DNA of 64,000 nt from positions 32,039,628-32,103,627 of the forward strand of contig OZ037767.1 in assembly GCA_964035545.1 (NCBI GenBank), read 5' to 3'. Position numbers and translations under genes: made by a program. This document shows, one piece after another, positions 18,389 through 30,501 of the stretch (the first letter of the stretch is position 1; each line of letters starts with the position of its first letter). The notes beneath the pieces were generated by a model, which saw nothing but the letters and a program-made list of their open reading frames with translations, ran no database searches and had not been told where the DNA came from. The stretch is from Bugula neritina (lineage: Eukaryota > Bryozoa > Gymnolaemata > Cheilostomatida > Bugulidae).

Positions 18389-20724
18389 ATGTCTGTGTTC
18401 AACCTGGCGTACTCTGAAGAGGGTTCTCATCAGAAAGAAAGAGAGCAAAAGCTGGCATGGCTGAACCCAGAGCAGCTTCAGTCCACGAGCACGGATGACA
18501 AGACTCTGACCGATTTTGACAACCACCTCCGCACAAGTATGGTATTTGTTGGTCTTCTGCCAACTGGCGCTGCGTCTATTAAATCCCCTTGTCGGAGAAA
18601 GATCCTGGTTGGCTGGCAAGTTTTTATTCACAGCTTTCAGCTTTCTTTTGCAATATTTACAGTGTCAATCTGCTGGGACAAGCAGGTTGATTCCAATACC
18701 ACCATTTTTATTTTGAAGATACAGATGCTAGTATTCATGTTCGGTCAGTCCATTGTTAGTCTTTTGATGATGATAGCAGGTAAGAGCTCCTCCAAACTGC
18801 CATCATACTACTCTTTGTTGGCAGAGGTAGAGCAAATATTCCGGTCAATGAACATCACAACAATGCCGCACAAAAAGGCATTCACAAAACTGAACTTGAG
18901 TATAGTGGTGGTGTGGATCCTTGCTTGGCTCTTTTCTGGTTCCAGAGCAGTCGACTATTTCACTTACCAAGTTATGGATCCAATTTATGGAAAGGGAAAT
19001 GAGTCGACTATAAATCACTTGTATTCTAACAAATCGATAACCCTGATTTACACTCTGAGAGGTCTGTCCATCGTGAACTTCACTGTCATAACTTTTCAAC
19101 TGTTCTTTGAGTGTTACTATCTGGCCACCATCTGCTTTGTCATCTGGACACTATTCTGTCAGTTCAACAAGAAACTCTGTGAAGATATCAAGTTGTCAAC
19201 AGTGCTAGTACTGCAGAACCTAAAGAGCTATCGCAATGCTCACCATCAGCTGTGTAGACTGCTGTCGGCAGCTAATGAGTCACTCAAGCACTTCCTTGGG
19301 CTTGTACTGAGTGCCAACCTGTTGCTACTTGTTCTCATACTATACCTTGCTTCACAGGAAATAACGCAAAAAGGAGAAGTGATTGTAATAGTGAGCATGA
19401 TTTACTACGTTCTTATCTCAGTCGCTGCTCTTGGTCTTATTCTATTTGTATGTCATCAGGTCCAGGCTCAGGTGTGTTGCTTAATATTATATACTAGTAA
19501 TATATGTGTAATATATACTAGTAATATATGTGTAATATATACTAGTAATATATGTGTAATATATACTAGTAATATGTGTAATATATACTAGTAATATATG
19601 TGTAATATATACTAGTAATATGAGTAATATATACCAGTAATATATGTGTAATATATACCTGTAATACATGTGTAATATATACCAGTAATATATGTGTAAT
19701 ATATACCAGTAATATATGTGTAATATATACCAGTAATATATGTGTAATATATACCAGTAATATATGTGTAATATATACCAGTAATATATGTGTAATATAT
19801 ACTAGTAATATGTATAATATTCATACAGAGTATATATACCTGTTGCAGACAACTGAAGCCCACGAGCATCTACTCAACCTGTCACATGACTCAAAACAAA
19901 CCTTAACAAATAATGAAATATTTGAGGTGGGTACGATATCTCGTAGTCTGATTAAAGGTGTACAATCATCAGAAGGGCAATATTTATTCTGCAGACAATC
20001 TGAGGACGTGATTGGCTATGTACTTGTAGATGCAGTTATTTCTCAGTCGACTGAATATCCCAGAATGCTTCACTGCAGCAGGACTGGTCAACATAAATAA
20101 AGATCTCGGGTTGACAGTAAGTGTGAATGTATATTCATAGAATAAGGTAGAGTGTGTTAGTAAGCTGGGATAGAATAAGGTGTAGTGTGTTAGTAAGCTA
20201 AGATAGAATAAGGTAAAGTGTGTTAGCAAGCTGAGATAGAATAAGGTGGGCTAGTGTGTTAGTAAGCTGGGATAGAATAAGGTAAAGTGTGTTAGCAAGC
20301 TGGGATATGATATATATATAATTATTGTATTCAACATGATTTCAATATGATGTTTCCTACAGTATATGTGTGTTTCATAACCCTGCAGGTAACAAGTGCA
20401 GATGACTCCAACATGTGTCTGATGCTGCAATGCAGCAGATAGTACGTTGCTTCCAACTCTCATCTCAGTCAATAGCAGCTTTTAGAGAGATGAAAAGAAT
20501 ATTACACAGCATAAAAAGAGAGAAAAGTGGATACACTACTTATATTCCTGTATTATAATATATTTCAGATGTTTGGAGCTATACTGTCGTATTTCATCAT
20601 CTTAATACAGTTTAAACAATCGTCTGGTACTTATGTCACGTCTGCAGCAGAAGGAGAAGGTCAACTGGAAGGCAGCGTTATGCCGTGTATCTGCCCCAAT
20701 CGTAGTACACTGATCAGTTTATAG
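18389..20724 (+). CDS. Gustatory-receptor-like seven-transmembrane protein, copy 2
   Basis: Exons 18389-19471, 19849-19926, 20030-20116 and 20569-20724; all junctions in phase 0; 467 residues. It is a diverged tandem paralogue of the gene at 14313. The two share a large 5' exon, a second exon beginning TTEA(K/H)(D/E)HLL, an 87-nt third exon with LFL(T/S)RL...TAAGLV(D/N)INK, and a last exon carrying helix 7. The signature here is SYFIILIQF (about residues 423-431), with Ser in place of the first Thr of TYhhhhhQF. A hydrophilic C-terminal tail of about 36 residues is longer than in copy 1 and contains two cysteines. The third-exon acceptor (TTGTAG before 20030) was chosen because it reproduces the paralogue's exon length and phase. 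Function is inferred as a chemosensory or ligand-gated membrane receptor. Confidence 0.85.
19483..19818 (+). repeat. 22-bp minisatellite in the receptor copy 2 intron
   Basis: About 15 copies of TATACTAGTAATATATGTGTAA or the TATACCAGTAA variant, starting 12 bases after the donor of the first coding exon. Confidence 0.95.
20145..20312 (+). repeat. About 33-bp tandem repeat in the receptor copy 2 intron
   Basis: Four to five copies containing AATAAGGTAAAGTGTGTTAG and TAAGCTGGGATAG between the third and last coding exons. Confidence 0.85.
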
Positions 20725-20882
20725 ATGTTGTGAGACTTGTGCTGTCCAGTAACATATTCTGTGTTGTGTCTATACTCTAGTTATATACATATCTCCTGTT
20801 GTGTGCTTTGTTTATATTGTATAAAATACAACTTATATATGATCTCAGTAATGCATGACGCAAGCGCTAATTCCTGAAATTA

Positions 20883-20943
<61 letters not shown>

Positions 20944-21437
20944 CTGTGTGTTCTGTGTGTTCTGTGTGTTCTGTGTGTTCTGTGTGTTCTGTGTGTTCTG
21001 TGTGCGTGTGTGTGTGAGTGAGACAAACTTGGTTCTCTGGGAGTTCAAGATTTTCTAGATGCCACAGGCTAAATGCATTTTACTTTTGAATTTTGACTGT
21101 CTTAAAATACACATACTCTTTGAATTATTAGATAAACCTTAATTTTTCTTCGACACAATATACTATTGTACAACAGTACAAATATACGAAGCTATTTGAC
21201 TTCATGCACAGCGGTGAAACGTTCGGCCTAGAGTTGTCACCCCTTTAGACAACATCCGCTTTTTAACTGTTCAACAGGGTTCATATAATTATACTGTCAA
21301 GCGTTAAACGCGCTGATTGGATGAATTCAATTAGCGCCATAGCATAGTCTGAAAACCTGATATTTAATGAATTGAACATAAAAACCTCGAGACGTCTGCA
21401 GCCAGATACAACCATCCCGAATCAAAACACAGCAAAG
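20725..21437. other. Intergenic region with GT and GTGTTCT repeats; transaldolase upstream region
   Basis: 20884-21015 is a (GT)n run followed by seven GTGTTCT units. 21060-21430 contains an inverted CCAAT (ATTGG at about 21316) but no obvious TATA box. No gene seen before the transaldolase leader. Confidence 0.65.
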
Positions 21438-21470
21438 ATGAAAACGAGCTACAATGATCGTAGTCAATGA
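21438..21470 (+). promoter_or_regulatory. Upstream open reading frame overlapping the transaldolase start
   Basis: An ATG at 21438 opens a ten-codon frame whose TGA overlaps the ATG of the long transaldolase form (ATGA at 21467). A second out-of-frame ATG lies at 21454. These would tend to lower use of the long start or favour the ATG at 21560. Confidence 0.5.
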
Positions 21471-24400
21471 ATTTGAACTTCCTCTATAGAAGGCTGGTTC
21501 CTAGTTGTAAGTTTTCTACTTATACTTATAAACTACGTTGGTTGAAGGATAACTTTAGTATGAGTACAAACGACGAGCCGGTAAGCAAGCAACCAAAAAT
21601 GGCAAGTTCATCTTTAGAAGGACTGAAGAAGCATACGATTGTAGTGGCAGATACAGGAGATTTTGAAGGTTAGTGCGGCCACACTCACTCAGTCACTGTG
21701 AGTGTGACACTGACTGTCACTGTCAGTGTCCGTCCGGCGTCCTGTCACAGTGACAGTCACACTGTGAGTGTTACTATGACAGGCCACTGTTACTGCTACT
21801 ATTAGCTTTAAACTTAATGGCAAGGCTAATAATAATAGTAATTGTAAAACTTGAAGCAAAGTAAAAGAAAAAGTAATTTATAATTTAAATTAATATTAGT
21901 TTTATTACACTTTATAGTTGTACCAGTACTTATTCAACTTCAAGAAATCCAATCTGAATCACAATTGAAATACTTATGGTCATATCAATAGGCGAATATC
22001 CATAAGTAACACAAGTGTATGACAGTGATACAATTTCATTGTAATCATTATAATTGTTTTTAGTGAGGAAAGATTAGACTAGGTATTAACTATTGGCATT
22101 ACTGTTAGTATTATAGTGACCATTAGTTGAACTTTATAAATGATTCACTTCATAAATTTATTTCTCAAGCTATTGATTGGCATTTTTGTTTTAGATTTCA
22201 ATGCTGAAATATATAACTGAGATTGTATCTTTGTTTTATGCTATCACCTGTATGGCGCCCTTACATTGAAATTATTTTAGGCTTTTAGAATAATATATAA
22301 CACATAGGCTTTTAGCATAATATAACACATAACCTGCATTGGTCTTTGATAGATGTTATCATTCGAATAAATTACTATGTTTAAAATAAGAAAATTAATA
22401 GTCTTTTAATTTTTATAATTTTTAAATATCAATGAACATTATTTTATTTTAATAAATTGTTTATTCAGCATGAGAACTTTTGTATTCCCCTAAATATTGT
22501 GATAGGTCTACAGATGATCTCAGCTTAATACACATTTTAAAAGTTGAAGTCAATTTCATTGTTTGTTCTTGATCATCATGGCGATGTTATTGTACACGAT
22601 CACCATGGCGATGTTATTGTACACAATCACCATGGCGATGTTATTGTATGTAGCTATGAAGAAGTTCAAGCCTACTGATGCCACCACTAACCCCTCTCTG
22701 GTGCTGCAGGCAGCGTCTCAGCCACAGTACGCACATCTGGTTGAAGAAGCCATTAGCTACGCCAAGGCATCCGCAGAGTGAGTAATCAGTATCAGTACTA
22801 TACTGTCAGTACTACTCTGTCAGTACTACTCTGTCAGTACTACTCTGTCAGTACTACTCTGTCAGTACTACTCTGTCAGTACTACTCTGTCAGTACTACT
22901 CTGTCAGTACTACTCTGTCAGTACTACTCTGTCAGTACTACTTGTTGCTCTGTTTCAGTGATATTGATAGTCAAGTTGAGTTGGCAGTCGACAAGCTGTG
23001 TGTGCTCTTTGGTTGTGAAATCCTGAAAATAGTTCCTGGTAGAGTGTCTACTGAGGTGGATGCTGGGTAAGTGATTCCTCTCTTTATGTTGTAATATAGA
23101 CAGACTGTGTTAGTTCTCTTTGTTGGGAGGAAATATATGTAGAGTATATCCATGTTGTAATATAGACAGGACGTGTTAGCTCTCTTTGTTGGGAGGAAAT
23201 ATATGTAGAGTATATCCATGTTGTAATATACACAGGATATGTTAGCTCTCTTTGTTGGGAGGAAATATATGTAGAGTATATCCATGTTGTAATATACACA
23301 GGATGTGTTAGAAGGAAATATAAGCAGTAGCACCTGTATTGCTGTGGGATTGGCCAAGTGAATGGAACAGAATAAAGGAATATATTTAACATATTGTGTA
23401 GAGTAAGTGATGCGAGTGTGACTAGGTACATGTTGACTTCATCTTGCTCATACAGTGTCTGTATCCACATTTTCAGACTCTCTTTTGACACGCAGCGCTC
23501 CATAGACAAAGCCCTGAAGCTCATAGCTCTGTACAAAGAGGCAGGGGTGGGCAAGGAGCGTATCCTCATTAAACTGGCCAGCACCTGGGAGGGAATTCAG
23601 GCTGGTAAGGTACTGGAGGCGGAGTACGGGATACACTGCAACCTTACTTTACTCTTCTCCTTCTGTCAGGTGGGTGTTATATACAGCCGTGTTATATACA
23701 GACGTGTTGTATACAGACGTGTTATATACAGACGTGTTGTATACAGACGTGTTGTATACAGACGTGTTGTATACAGACGTGTTGTATACAGACGTGTTGT
23801 ATACAGACGTGTTGTATACAGACGTGTTGTATACAGACGTGTTGTATACAGACGTGTTGTATACAGGCGTGTTGTATACAGACGTGTTGTATACAGACGT
23901 ATTATATACAGACGTGTTGTATACAGACGTGTTATATACAGACGTGTTATATACAGACGTGTTGTATACAGACGTGTTATATACAGACGTGTTATATACA
24001 GACGTGTTGTATACAGACGTGTTATATACAGACGTGTTGTATACAGACGTGTTGTATACAGACGTGTTGTATACAGACGTGTTGTATACAGACGTGTTGT
24101 ATACAGACGTGTTGTATACAGACGTGTTGTATACAGACGTGTTGTATACAGGCGTGTTGTATACAGGCGTGTTGTATACAGACGTGTTGTATACAGACGT
24201 ATTATATACAGATGTGTTGTATACAGACGTGTTATATACAGACGTGTTATATACAGACGTGTTGTATACAGACGTGTTATATACAGACGTGTTATATACA
24301 GATGTGTTGTATACAGACGTGTTGTATACAGACGTGTTGTATACAGACGTGTTATATACAGACGTGTTGTATATTTTATTGATTTTATTTTCTGAACCAG

Positions 24401-27400
24401 TGCAGTAATCTACTTGTTTCAAATTATTAATTAGTTTTATTAACTGAATGTTATACTCTGCTATATTTCTGTTACAATATAATTATTTGATAGTGATCTT
24501 TAATTATCCTTATTCTAGACTTCTGGGGTTATTGACTGTGATGGTAGTACTAGTCACTAGTGTGTTAGTGTGTTGTCTCTAGACTACTTACTTTATGTAA
24601 TACCTCCCTCTTAGTACATCTCACTAAACATAATATAATATATATACTACTATGTGTTGTTAGAAATATATATACTACTATGTGTTGTTAGAAGTATATA
24701 TACTACTATGTGTTGTTAGAAATCTATTAATAGCAATGAACAGGAAGTGCAGTCATTCCAGTGAATTATTATTTCCACACCTCACAGAGGAAAGAGTGAT
24801 GCTATACATTAAATATTAGGCAATGTTAATATACAAGATATTAGGCAATGTTATTTGACACAATTCTTTCCTAGTTGAATGAACTGATGCAGCTTGTATA
24901 CTATACTTGTGTGCTATACACTACACTATATATACTATACTAGTGTGCTATTTACTATACTGTATATACTATACTTGTGTGCTATATACTATACTGGTGT
25001 ACTGTATATACTATACTGTATATACTATACTGGTGTACTGTATATACTATGCTGGTGTACTGTATATACTATACTGTATATACTATACTAGTGTACTGTA
25101 ATGACTGTGTACCACTGTAGGCAGTAGCATGTGCTGAGGCCAAGGTCACATTGATCTCTCCGTTTGTTGGTCGGATATATGACTGGTACGTGGCTAGAGG
25201 CGAGAAGGACTTCTCAATGCTGGATGACCCAGGTATGTGATGTCACACTCTGTCCAGCAGCTCTTTCTTGTCTCCAAGTACTAAAGAGTTCTGCAACTAT
25301 AAGTATAATATTCTGTACTCTATACTGTATATACCTGTATTATATAAGTATACTATTCTGTACTCTATACTGTATATACCTGTATTATATAAGTATAATA
25401 TTCTGTACTCTATACTGTATATACCTGTATTATATAAGTATACTATTCTGTACTCTATACTGTATATACCTGTATTATATAAGTATAATATTCTGTACTC
25501 TATACTGTATATACCTGTATTATATAAGTATACTATTCTGTACTCTATACTGTATATACCTGTATTATATAAGTATACTATTCTGTACCCTATACTGTAT
25601 ATACCTGTATTATATAAGTATACTATTCTGTACTCTATACTGTATATACCTGTATTATATAAGTATACTATTCTGTACTCTATACCGTATATACCTGTAT
25701 TATATAAGTATACTATTCTGTACTCTATACTGTATATACCTGTATTATATAAGTATACTATTCTGTACTCCAGGTGTAAAGAGCGTCACCAGAATCTACA
25801 ACTACTACAAGAAGTTCGACTACAAGACTGTCGTCATGGGGGCCTCCTTCAGGAACACCGACCAGATCCTCGGTCTCACAGGATGTGACCTGCTCACCAT
25901 CTCTCCCGCCCTCCTCGCCAAACTCGACTCCTCGGATCAGCCGGCCGTGAAGGTGCTGGACGCGGAGAAAGGTGAGGGGATATGTACAGTGTGAGGGGAT
26001 ATGTACAGTGTGAGGAGATATGTATAGTGTGAGGGGATATGTACAGTGTGAGGGGATATGTATAGTGTGAGGAGATATGTACAGTGTGAGGGGATATGTA
26101 TAGTGTGAGGAGATATGTATAGTGTGAGGGGATATGTACAGTGTGAGGGGATATGTACAGTGTGAGGGGATATGTATAGTGTGAGGGGATATGTATAGTG
26201 TGAGGGGATATGTACAGTGTGAGGGGATATGTACAGTGTGAGGGGATATATATAGTGTGAGGGGATATGTATAGTGTGAGGGGATATGTACAGTGTGAGG
26301 GGATATGTACAGTGTGAGGGGATATGTACAGTGTGAGGGGATATGTATAGTGTGAGGGGATATGTACAGTGTGAGGGGATATGTACAGTGTGAGGGGATA
26401 TATATAGTGTGAGGGGATATGTATAGTGTGAGGGGATATGTATAGTGTGAGGGGATATGTACAGTGTGAGGGGATATGTACAGTGTGAGGGGATATGTAT
26501 AGTGTGAGGGGATATGTATAGTGTGAGGGGATATGTACAGTGTGAGGGGATATGTATAGTGTGAGGGGATATGTATAGTGTGAGGGGATATGTATAGTGT
26601 GAGGGGATATGTACAGTGTGAGGGGATATGTACAGTGTGAGGGGATATGTACAGTGTGAGGGGATATGTATAGTGTGAGGGGATATGTACAGTGTGAGGG
26701 GATATGTACAGTGTGAGGGGATATATATAGTGTGAGGGGATATGTATAGTGTGAGGGGATATGTATAGTGTGAGGGGATATGTACAGTGTGAGGGGATAT
26801 GTACAGTGTGAGGGGATATGTATAGTGTGAGGGGATATGTATAGTGTGAGGGGATATGTACAGTGTGAGGGGATATGTATAGTGTGAGGGGATATGTATA
26901 GTGTGAGGGGATATGTATAGTGTGAGGGGATATGTACAGTGTGAGGGGATATGTACAGTGTGAGGGGATATGTACAGTGTGAGGGGATATGTACAGTGTG
27001 AGGGGATATGTACAGTGTGAGGGGATATGTACAGTGTGAGGGGATATGTACAGTGTGAGGGGATATGTACAGTGTGAGGGGATATGTACAGTGTGAGGGG
27101 ATATGTACAGTGTGAGGGGATATGTACAGTGTGAGGGGATATGTACGGTGTGAGGGGATATGTACGGTGTGAGGTGATATGTACGGTGTGAGGGGATATG
27201 TACGGTGTGAGGGGATATGTACGGTGTGAGGGGATATGTACGGTGTGAGGTGATATGTACGGTGTGAGGGGATATGTACGGTGTGAGGGGATATGTATAG
27301 TGTGAGGAGATATGTATAGTGTGAGGGGATATGTATAGTGTGAGGGGATATGTACAGTGTGAGGGGATATGTATAGTGTGAGGGGATATGTACAGTGTGA

Positions 27401-30400
27401 GGGGATATGTACAGTGTGAGGGGATATGTACAGTGTGAGGGGATATGTATAGTGTGAGGGGATATGTATGGTGTGAGGTGATATGTACGGTGTGAGGGGA
27501 TATGTATAGTGTGAGGAGATATGTATAGTGTGAGGGGATATGTATAGTGTGAGGGGATATGTACAGTGTGAGGGGATATGTACAGTGTGAGGAGATATGT
27601 ACAGTGTGAGGGGATATGTACAGTGTGAGGAGATATGTATAGTGTGAGGGGATATGTATAGTGTGAGGGGATATGTACAGTGTGAGGGGATATGTATAGT
27701 GTGAGGGGATATGTATAGTGTGAGGAGATATGTATAGTGTGAGGAGATATGTATAGTGTGAGGGGATATGTATAGTGTGAGGGGATATGTACAGTGTGAG
27801 GAGATATGTATAGTGTGAGGGGATATGTATAGTGTGAGGAGATATGTATAGTGTGAGGGGATATGTATAGTGTGAGGGGATATGTACAGTGTGAGGGGAT
27901 ATGTATAGTGTGAGGGGATATGTACAGTGTGAGGGGATATGTACAGTGTGAGGGGATATGTATAGTGTGAGGGGATATGTATAGTGTGAGGAGATATGTA
28001 CAGTGTGAGGTGCATCTAGAATGTTCTATTGTGTTGTGTGAATGGGGAAAGGAATCTCAACAATGTACATGAATTAACTTATAACACATGCTGCTGGTCT
28101 GTGGATGATTTACTGCAGCCTTTGAGGAACCCTTCAGTGTATAATATATAGCATTATATAGCAGTATATAGTAGTATATAGTAGTATATAGCAGTATATA
28201 GCAGTATATAGCAGTATATAGCAGTATATAGTAGTATATAGCAGTATATAGCAGTATATAGTAGTATATAGCATTATATAGTAGTATATAGCAGTATATA
28301 GCAGTATATAGCAGTATATAGTAGTATATAGTAGTATATAGCAGTATATAGTAGTGTATAGCAGTATATAGTAGTATATAGCATTATATAGCAGTATATA
28401 GTAGTATATAGTAGTATATAGTAGTATATAGCAGTATATAGCAGTATATAGCAGTATATAGTAGTATATAGTAGTATATAGCAGTATATAGCAGTATATA
28501 GTAGTATATAGCATTATATAGCATTATATAGCAGTATATAGTAGTATATAGCAGTATATAGTAGTATATAGCAGTATATAGCAGTATATAGTAGTATATA
28601 GCAGTATATAGCAGTATATAGCATTATATAGCAGTATATAGCATTATATAGCAGTATATAGCAGTATATAGCATTATATAGTAGTATATAGCAGTATATA
28701 GCATTATATAGTAGTATATAGCAGTATATAGCAGTATATAGCAGTATATAGCATTATATAGTAGTATATAGCAGTATATAGCATTATACAGCAGTATATA
28801 GCAGTATATAGTAGTATATAGCAGTATATAGCAGTATATAGCATTATATAGCATTATATAGCAGTATATAGTAGTATATAGCAGTATATAGTAGTATATA
28901 GCAGTATATAGCAGTATATAGTAGTATATAGCAGTATATAGCAGTATATAGCATTATATAGCAGTATATAGCATTATATAGCAGTATATAGCAGTATATA
29001 GCATTATATAGTAGTATATAGCAGTATATAGCATTATATAGTAGTATATAGCAGTATATAGCAGTATATAGCAGTATATAGCATTATATAGTAGTATATA
29101 GCAGTATATAGCATTATACAGCAGTATATAGCAGTATATAGTAGTATATAGCAGTATATAGCAGTATATAGCATTATATAGCAGTATATAGCATTATATA
29201 GCAGTATATAGCAGTATATAGTAGTGTATAGCAGTATATAGTAGTATATAGCATTATATAGCAGTATATAGTAGTATATAGTAGTATATAGCAGTATATA
29301 GCAGTATATAGCAGTATATAGTAGTATATAGTAGTATATAGCAGTATATAGCAGTATATAGTAGTATATAGCATTATATAGCATTATATAGCAGTATATA
29401 GTAGTATATAGCAGTATATAGTAGTATATAGCAGTATATAGCAGTATATAGTAGTATATAGCAGTATATAGCAGTATATAGCATTATATAGCAGTATATA
29501 GCATTATATAGCAGTATATAGCAGTATATAGCATTATATAGTAGTATATAGCAGTATATAGCATTATATAGTAGTATATAGCAGTATATAGCAGTATATA
29601 GCAGTATATAGCATTATATAGTAGTATATAGCAGTATATAGCATTATACAGCAGTATATAGCAGTATATAGTAGTATATAGCAGTATATAGCAGTATATA
29701 GCATTATATAGCAGTATATAGCATTATATAGCAGTATATAGCAGTATATAGCATTATATAGTAGTATATAGCAGTATATAGCAGTATATAGTAGTATATA
29801 GCAGTATATAGCAGTATATAGCAGTATATAGTAGTATATAGCAGTATATAGCAGTATATAGCAGTATACAGCATTATACAGCAGTATATAGTAGTATATA
29901 GCATTATATAGCAGTATATAGCAGTATATAGTAGTATATAGCAGTATATAGCAGTATATAGCAGTATATAGTAGTATATAGCAGTATATAGTAGTATATA
30001 GTAGTATATAGTAGTATATAGTAGTATATAGTAGTATATAGCAGTATATAGCAGTATATAGCAGTATATAGCAGTATACAGCAGTATACAGCAGTATATA
30101 GCAGTAGATACACAATACATGTAACTGTTACGTAACACCTGTAATCCCCTTTGCTAATGTGGCCAGTGTCCATCATCACCCCCTTTATTTTGGTCACTGA
30201 ACCTGCATTACCTCCATATATTACTATATTATATTATGTAATATTGTACTACCTAGCTAAAGACATGGACGTGGTCACTGAACCTGCATTACCTCTATAT
30301 ATTACTATATTATATTATATAACATTGTACTGCCTAGCTAAAGACATGGACGTGGAGAGGGTGGAGATGACGGAGCAGATATTCAGATGGATGCTGAATG

Positions 30401-30501
30401 AAGACCAGATGTCCACCGATAAACTGTCTGAGGGAATTCGTAAGTTCAAGGCCGATGGTAGAAAACTTGAGACCCTGTTGAGGTCAAAGTTGGAGGCGTA
30501 G
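21467..30501 (+). CDS. TALDO1: Transaldolase
   Basis: Transaldolase transfers a dihydroxyacetone unit from sedoheptulose-7-phosphate to glyceraldehyde-3-phosphate in the non-oxidative pentose phosphate pathway. Exons: 21467-21668, 22654-22777, 22959-23066, 23477-23669, 25121-25232, 25774-25971, 30338-30501; 366 residues from the first ATG, or 335 from the ATG at 21560, which matches the usual animal length. Visible landmarks: [26 protein letters not shown], the Schiff-base lysine in [12 protein letters not shown] (Lys177 long form), [23 protein letters not shown] and NEDQM. The extra 31 N-terminal residues are rich in Arg/Lys, hydroxylated and aromatic residues and lack acidic ones until the end, so they could target a mitochondrion; this is inference. 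All catalytic exons look intact. Introns 4, 5 and 6 are dominated by tandem arrays. Confidence 0.96.
21690..21785. repeat. Imperfect inverted repeat of CACTGTGAGTGTGAC blocks
   Basis: Just inside transaldolase intron 1, GTCACTGTGAGTGTGACACTGAC and its reversed counterparts GTCACAGTGACAGTCACACTGTGAG could fold into an extended hairpin around CCGTCCGGCG. Confidence 0.6.
22573..22653 (+). repeat. 27-bp repeat anchored on the transaldolase exon 2 acceptor
   Basis: Three copies of a 27-bp unit (ATGGCGATGTTATTGTACAC plus GATCACC). The last ends TTATTGTATGTAG, the true acceptor of exon 2. Confidence 0.8.
22785..22945 (+). repeat. 14-bp minisatellite in transaldolase intron 2
   Basis: About 11 copies of TCAGTACTACTCTG just after the donor at 22778. 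Each contains CTGTCAG, a minimal acceptor-like motif, ahead of the real CTGTTTCAG at 22958. Confidence 0.93.
23087..23305 (+). repeat. 66-bp tandem repeat in transaldolase intron 3
   Basis: A little over three copies of a 66-bp unit starting GTAATATA(G/C)ACAG, close to the donor at 23067. Confidence 0.9.
23675..24375 (+). repeat. 15-bp minisatellite in transaldolase intron 4
   Basis: About 46 copies of GACGTGTTGTATACA or GACGTGTTATATACA. As 15 is a multiple of three, the array stays open in several frames. An unspliced intron 4 would extend exon 4 with Val-Tyr-Arg-Arg-Val repeats until about 24395. The open frames are not evidence of coding. Confidence 0.97.
24635..25102 (+). repeat. Two minor AT-rich repeats in transaldolase intron 4
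   Basis: 24635-24722 holds three 28-bp units (TATATATACTACTATGTGTT...). 24895-25102 holds irregular TATACTATACTGGTGTACTG units ending shortly before the acceptor of exon 5. Confidence 0.8.
25297..25773 (+). repeat. 45-bp minisatellite ending in the transaldolase exon 6 acceptor
   Basis: About ten copies of a 45-bp unit containing ATTCTGTACTCTATACTG and ACCTGTATTATATAAGTA. The true acceptor ATTCTGTACTCCAG is the last unit's ATTCTGTACTCTA with CTA replaced by CCAG. Confidence 0.95.
25972..28013 (+). repeat. 19-bp, 2-kb minisatellite starting at the transaldolase exon 6 donor
   Basis: About 107 copies of GTGAGGGGATATGTACAGT, variants GTATAGT, GTACGGT and GTGAGGAGATA. The first unit is the actual 5' splice site (GAGAAAG|GTGAGGGG). 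The minus strand is open for nearly 700 codons only because no unit variant makes a stop. Confidence 0.98.
28136..30112 (+). repeat. 10-bp, 2-kb minisatellite with higher-order structure
   Basis: Close to 200 copies of a 10-bp unit in forms GCAGTATATA, GTAGTATATA and GCATTATATA. Rare variants mark larger duplications: GCATTATACA at 28781, 29111 and 29641; GTAGTGTATA at 28351 and 29221. Long runs of unit order repeat after each marker. Confidence 0.97.
30192..30356 (+). repeat. 81-bp tandem duplication across the transaldolase exon 7 acceptor
   Basis: Two copies of an 81-bp segment from GGTCACTGAACCTGCATTAC to CTAAAGACATGGACGTGG. The second contains the true acceptor and first exon bases (30338); the first has the same CCTAG|CTAAAGACATGG at 30257. 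Confidence 0.9.

Noticed and set aside
23394-24395. Long plus-strand frame combining transaldolase exon 4 with (VYRRV)n.
   Set aside because: The tail is the 15-bp repeat of intron 4 after a good donor at 23670; conserved transaldolase sequence resumes at 25121.
25937-28015. A minus-strand open frame of nearly 700 codons (His-Ile-Pro-Ser-Tyr repeats).
   Set aside because: It is the complement of the 19-bp intronic array of transaldolase; the period-57 codon pattern has no stops by chance. No splice or start context supports a gene.
28127-28160. Exon candidate after CTGCAG at 28118 for transaldolase.
   Set aside because: It reads into a stop after a few codons, and the enzyme's next conserved residues are clearly at 30338.
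28134-30138. Multiple Tyr/Ile/Leu-rich minus-strand frames.
   Set aside because: Artefacts of the 10-bp array inside transaldolase intron 6.
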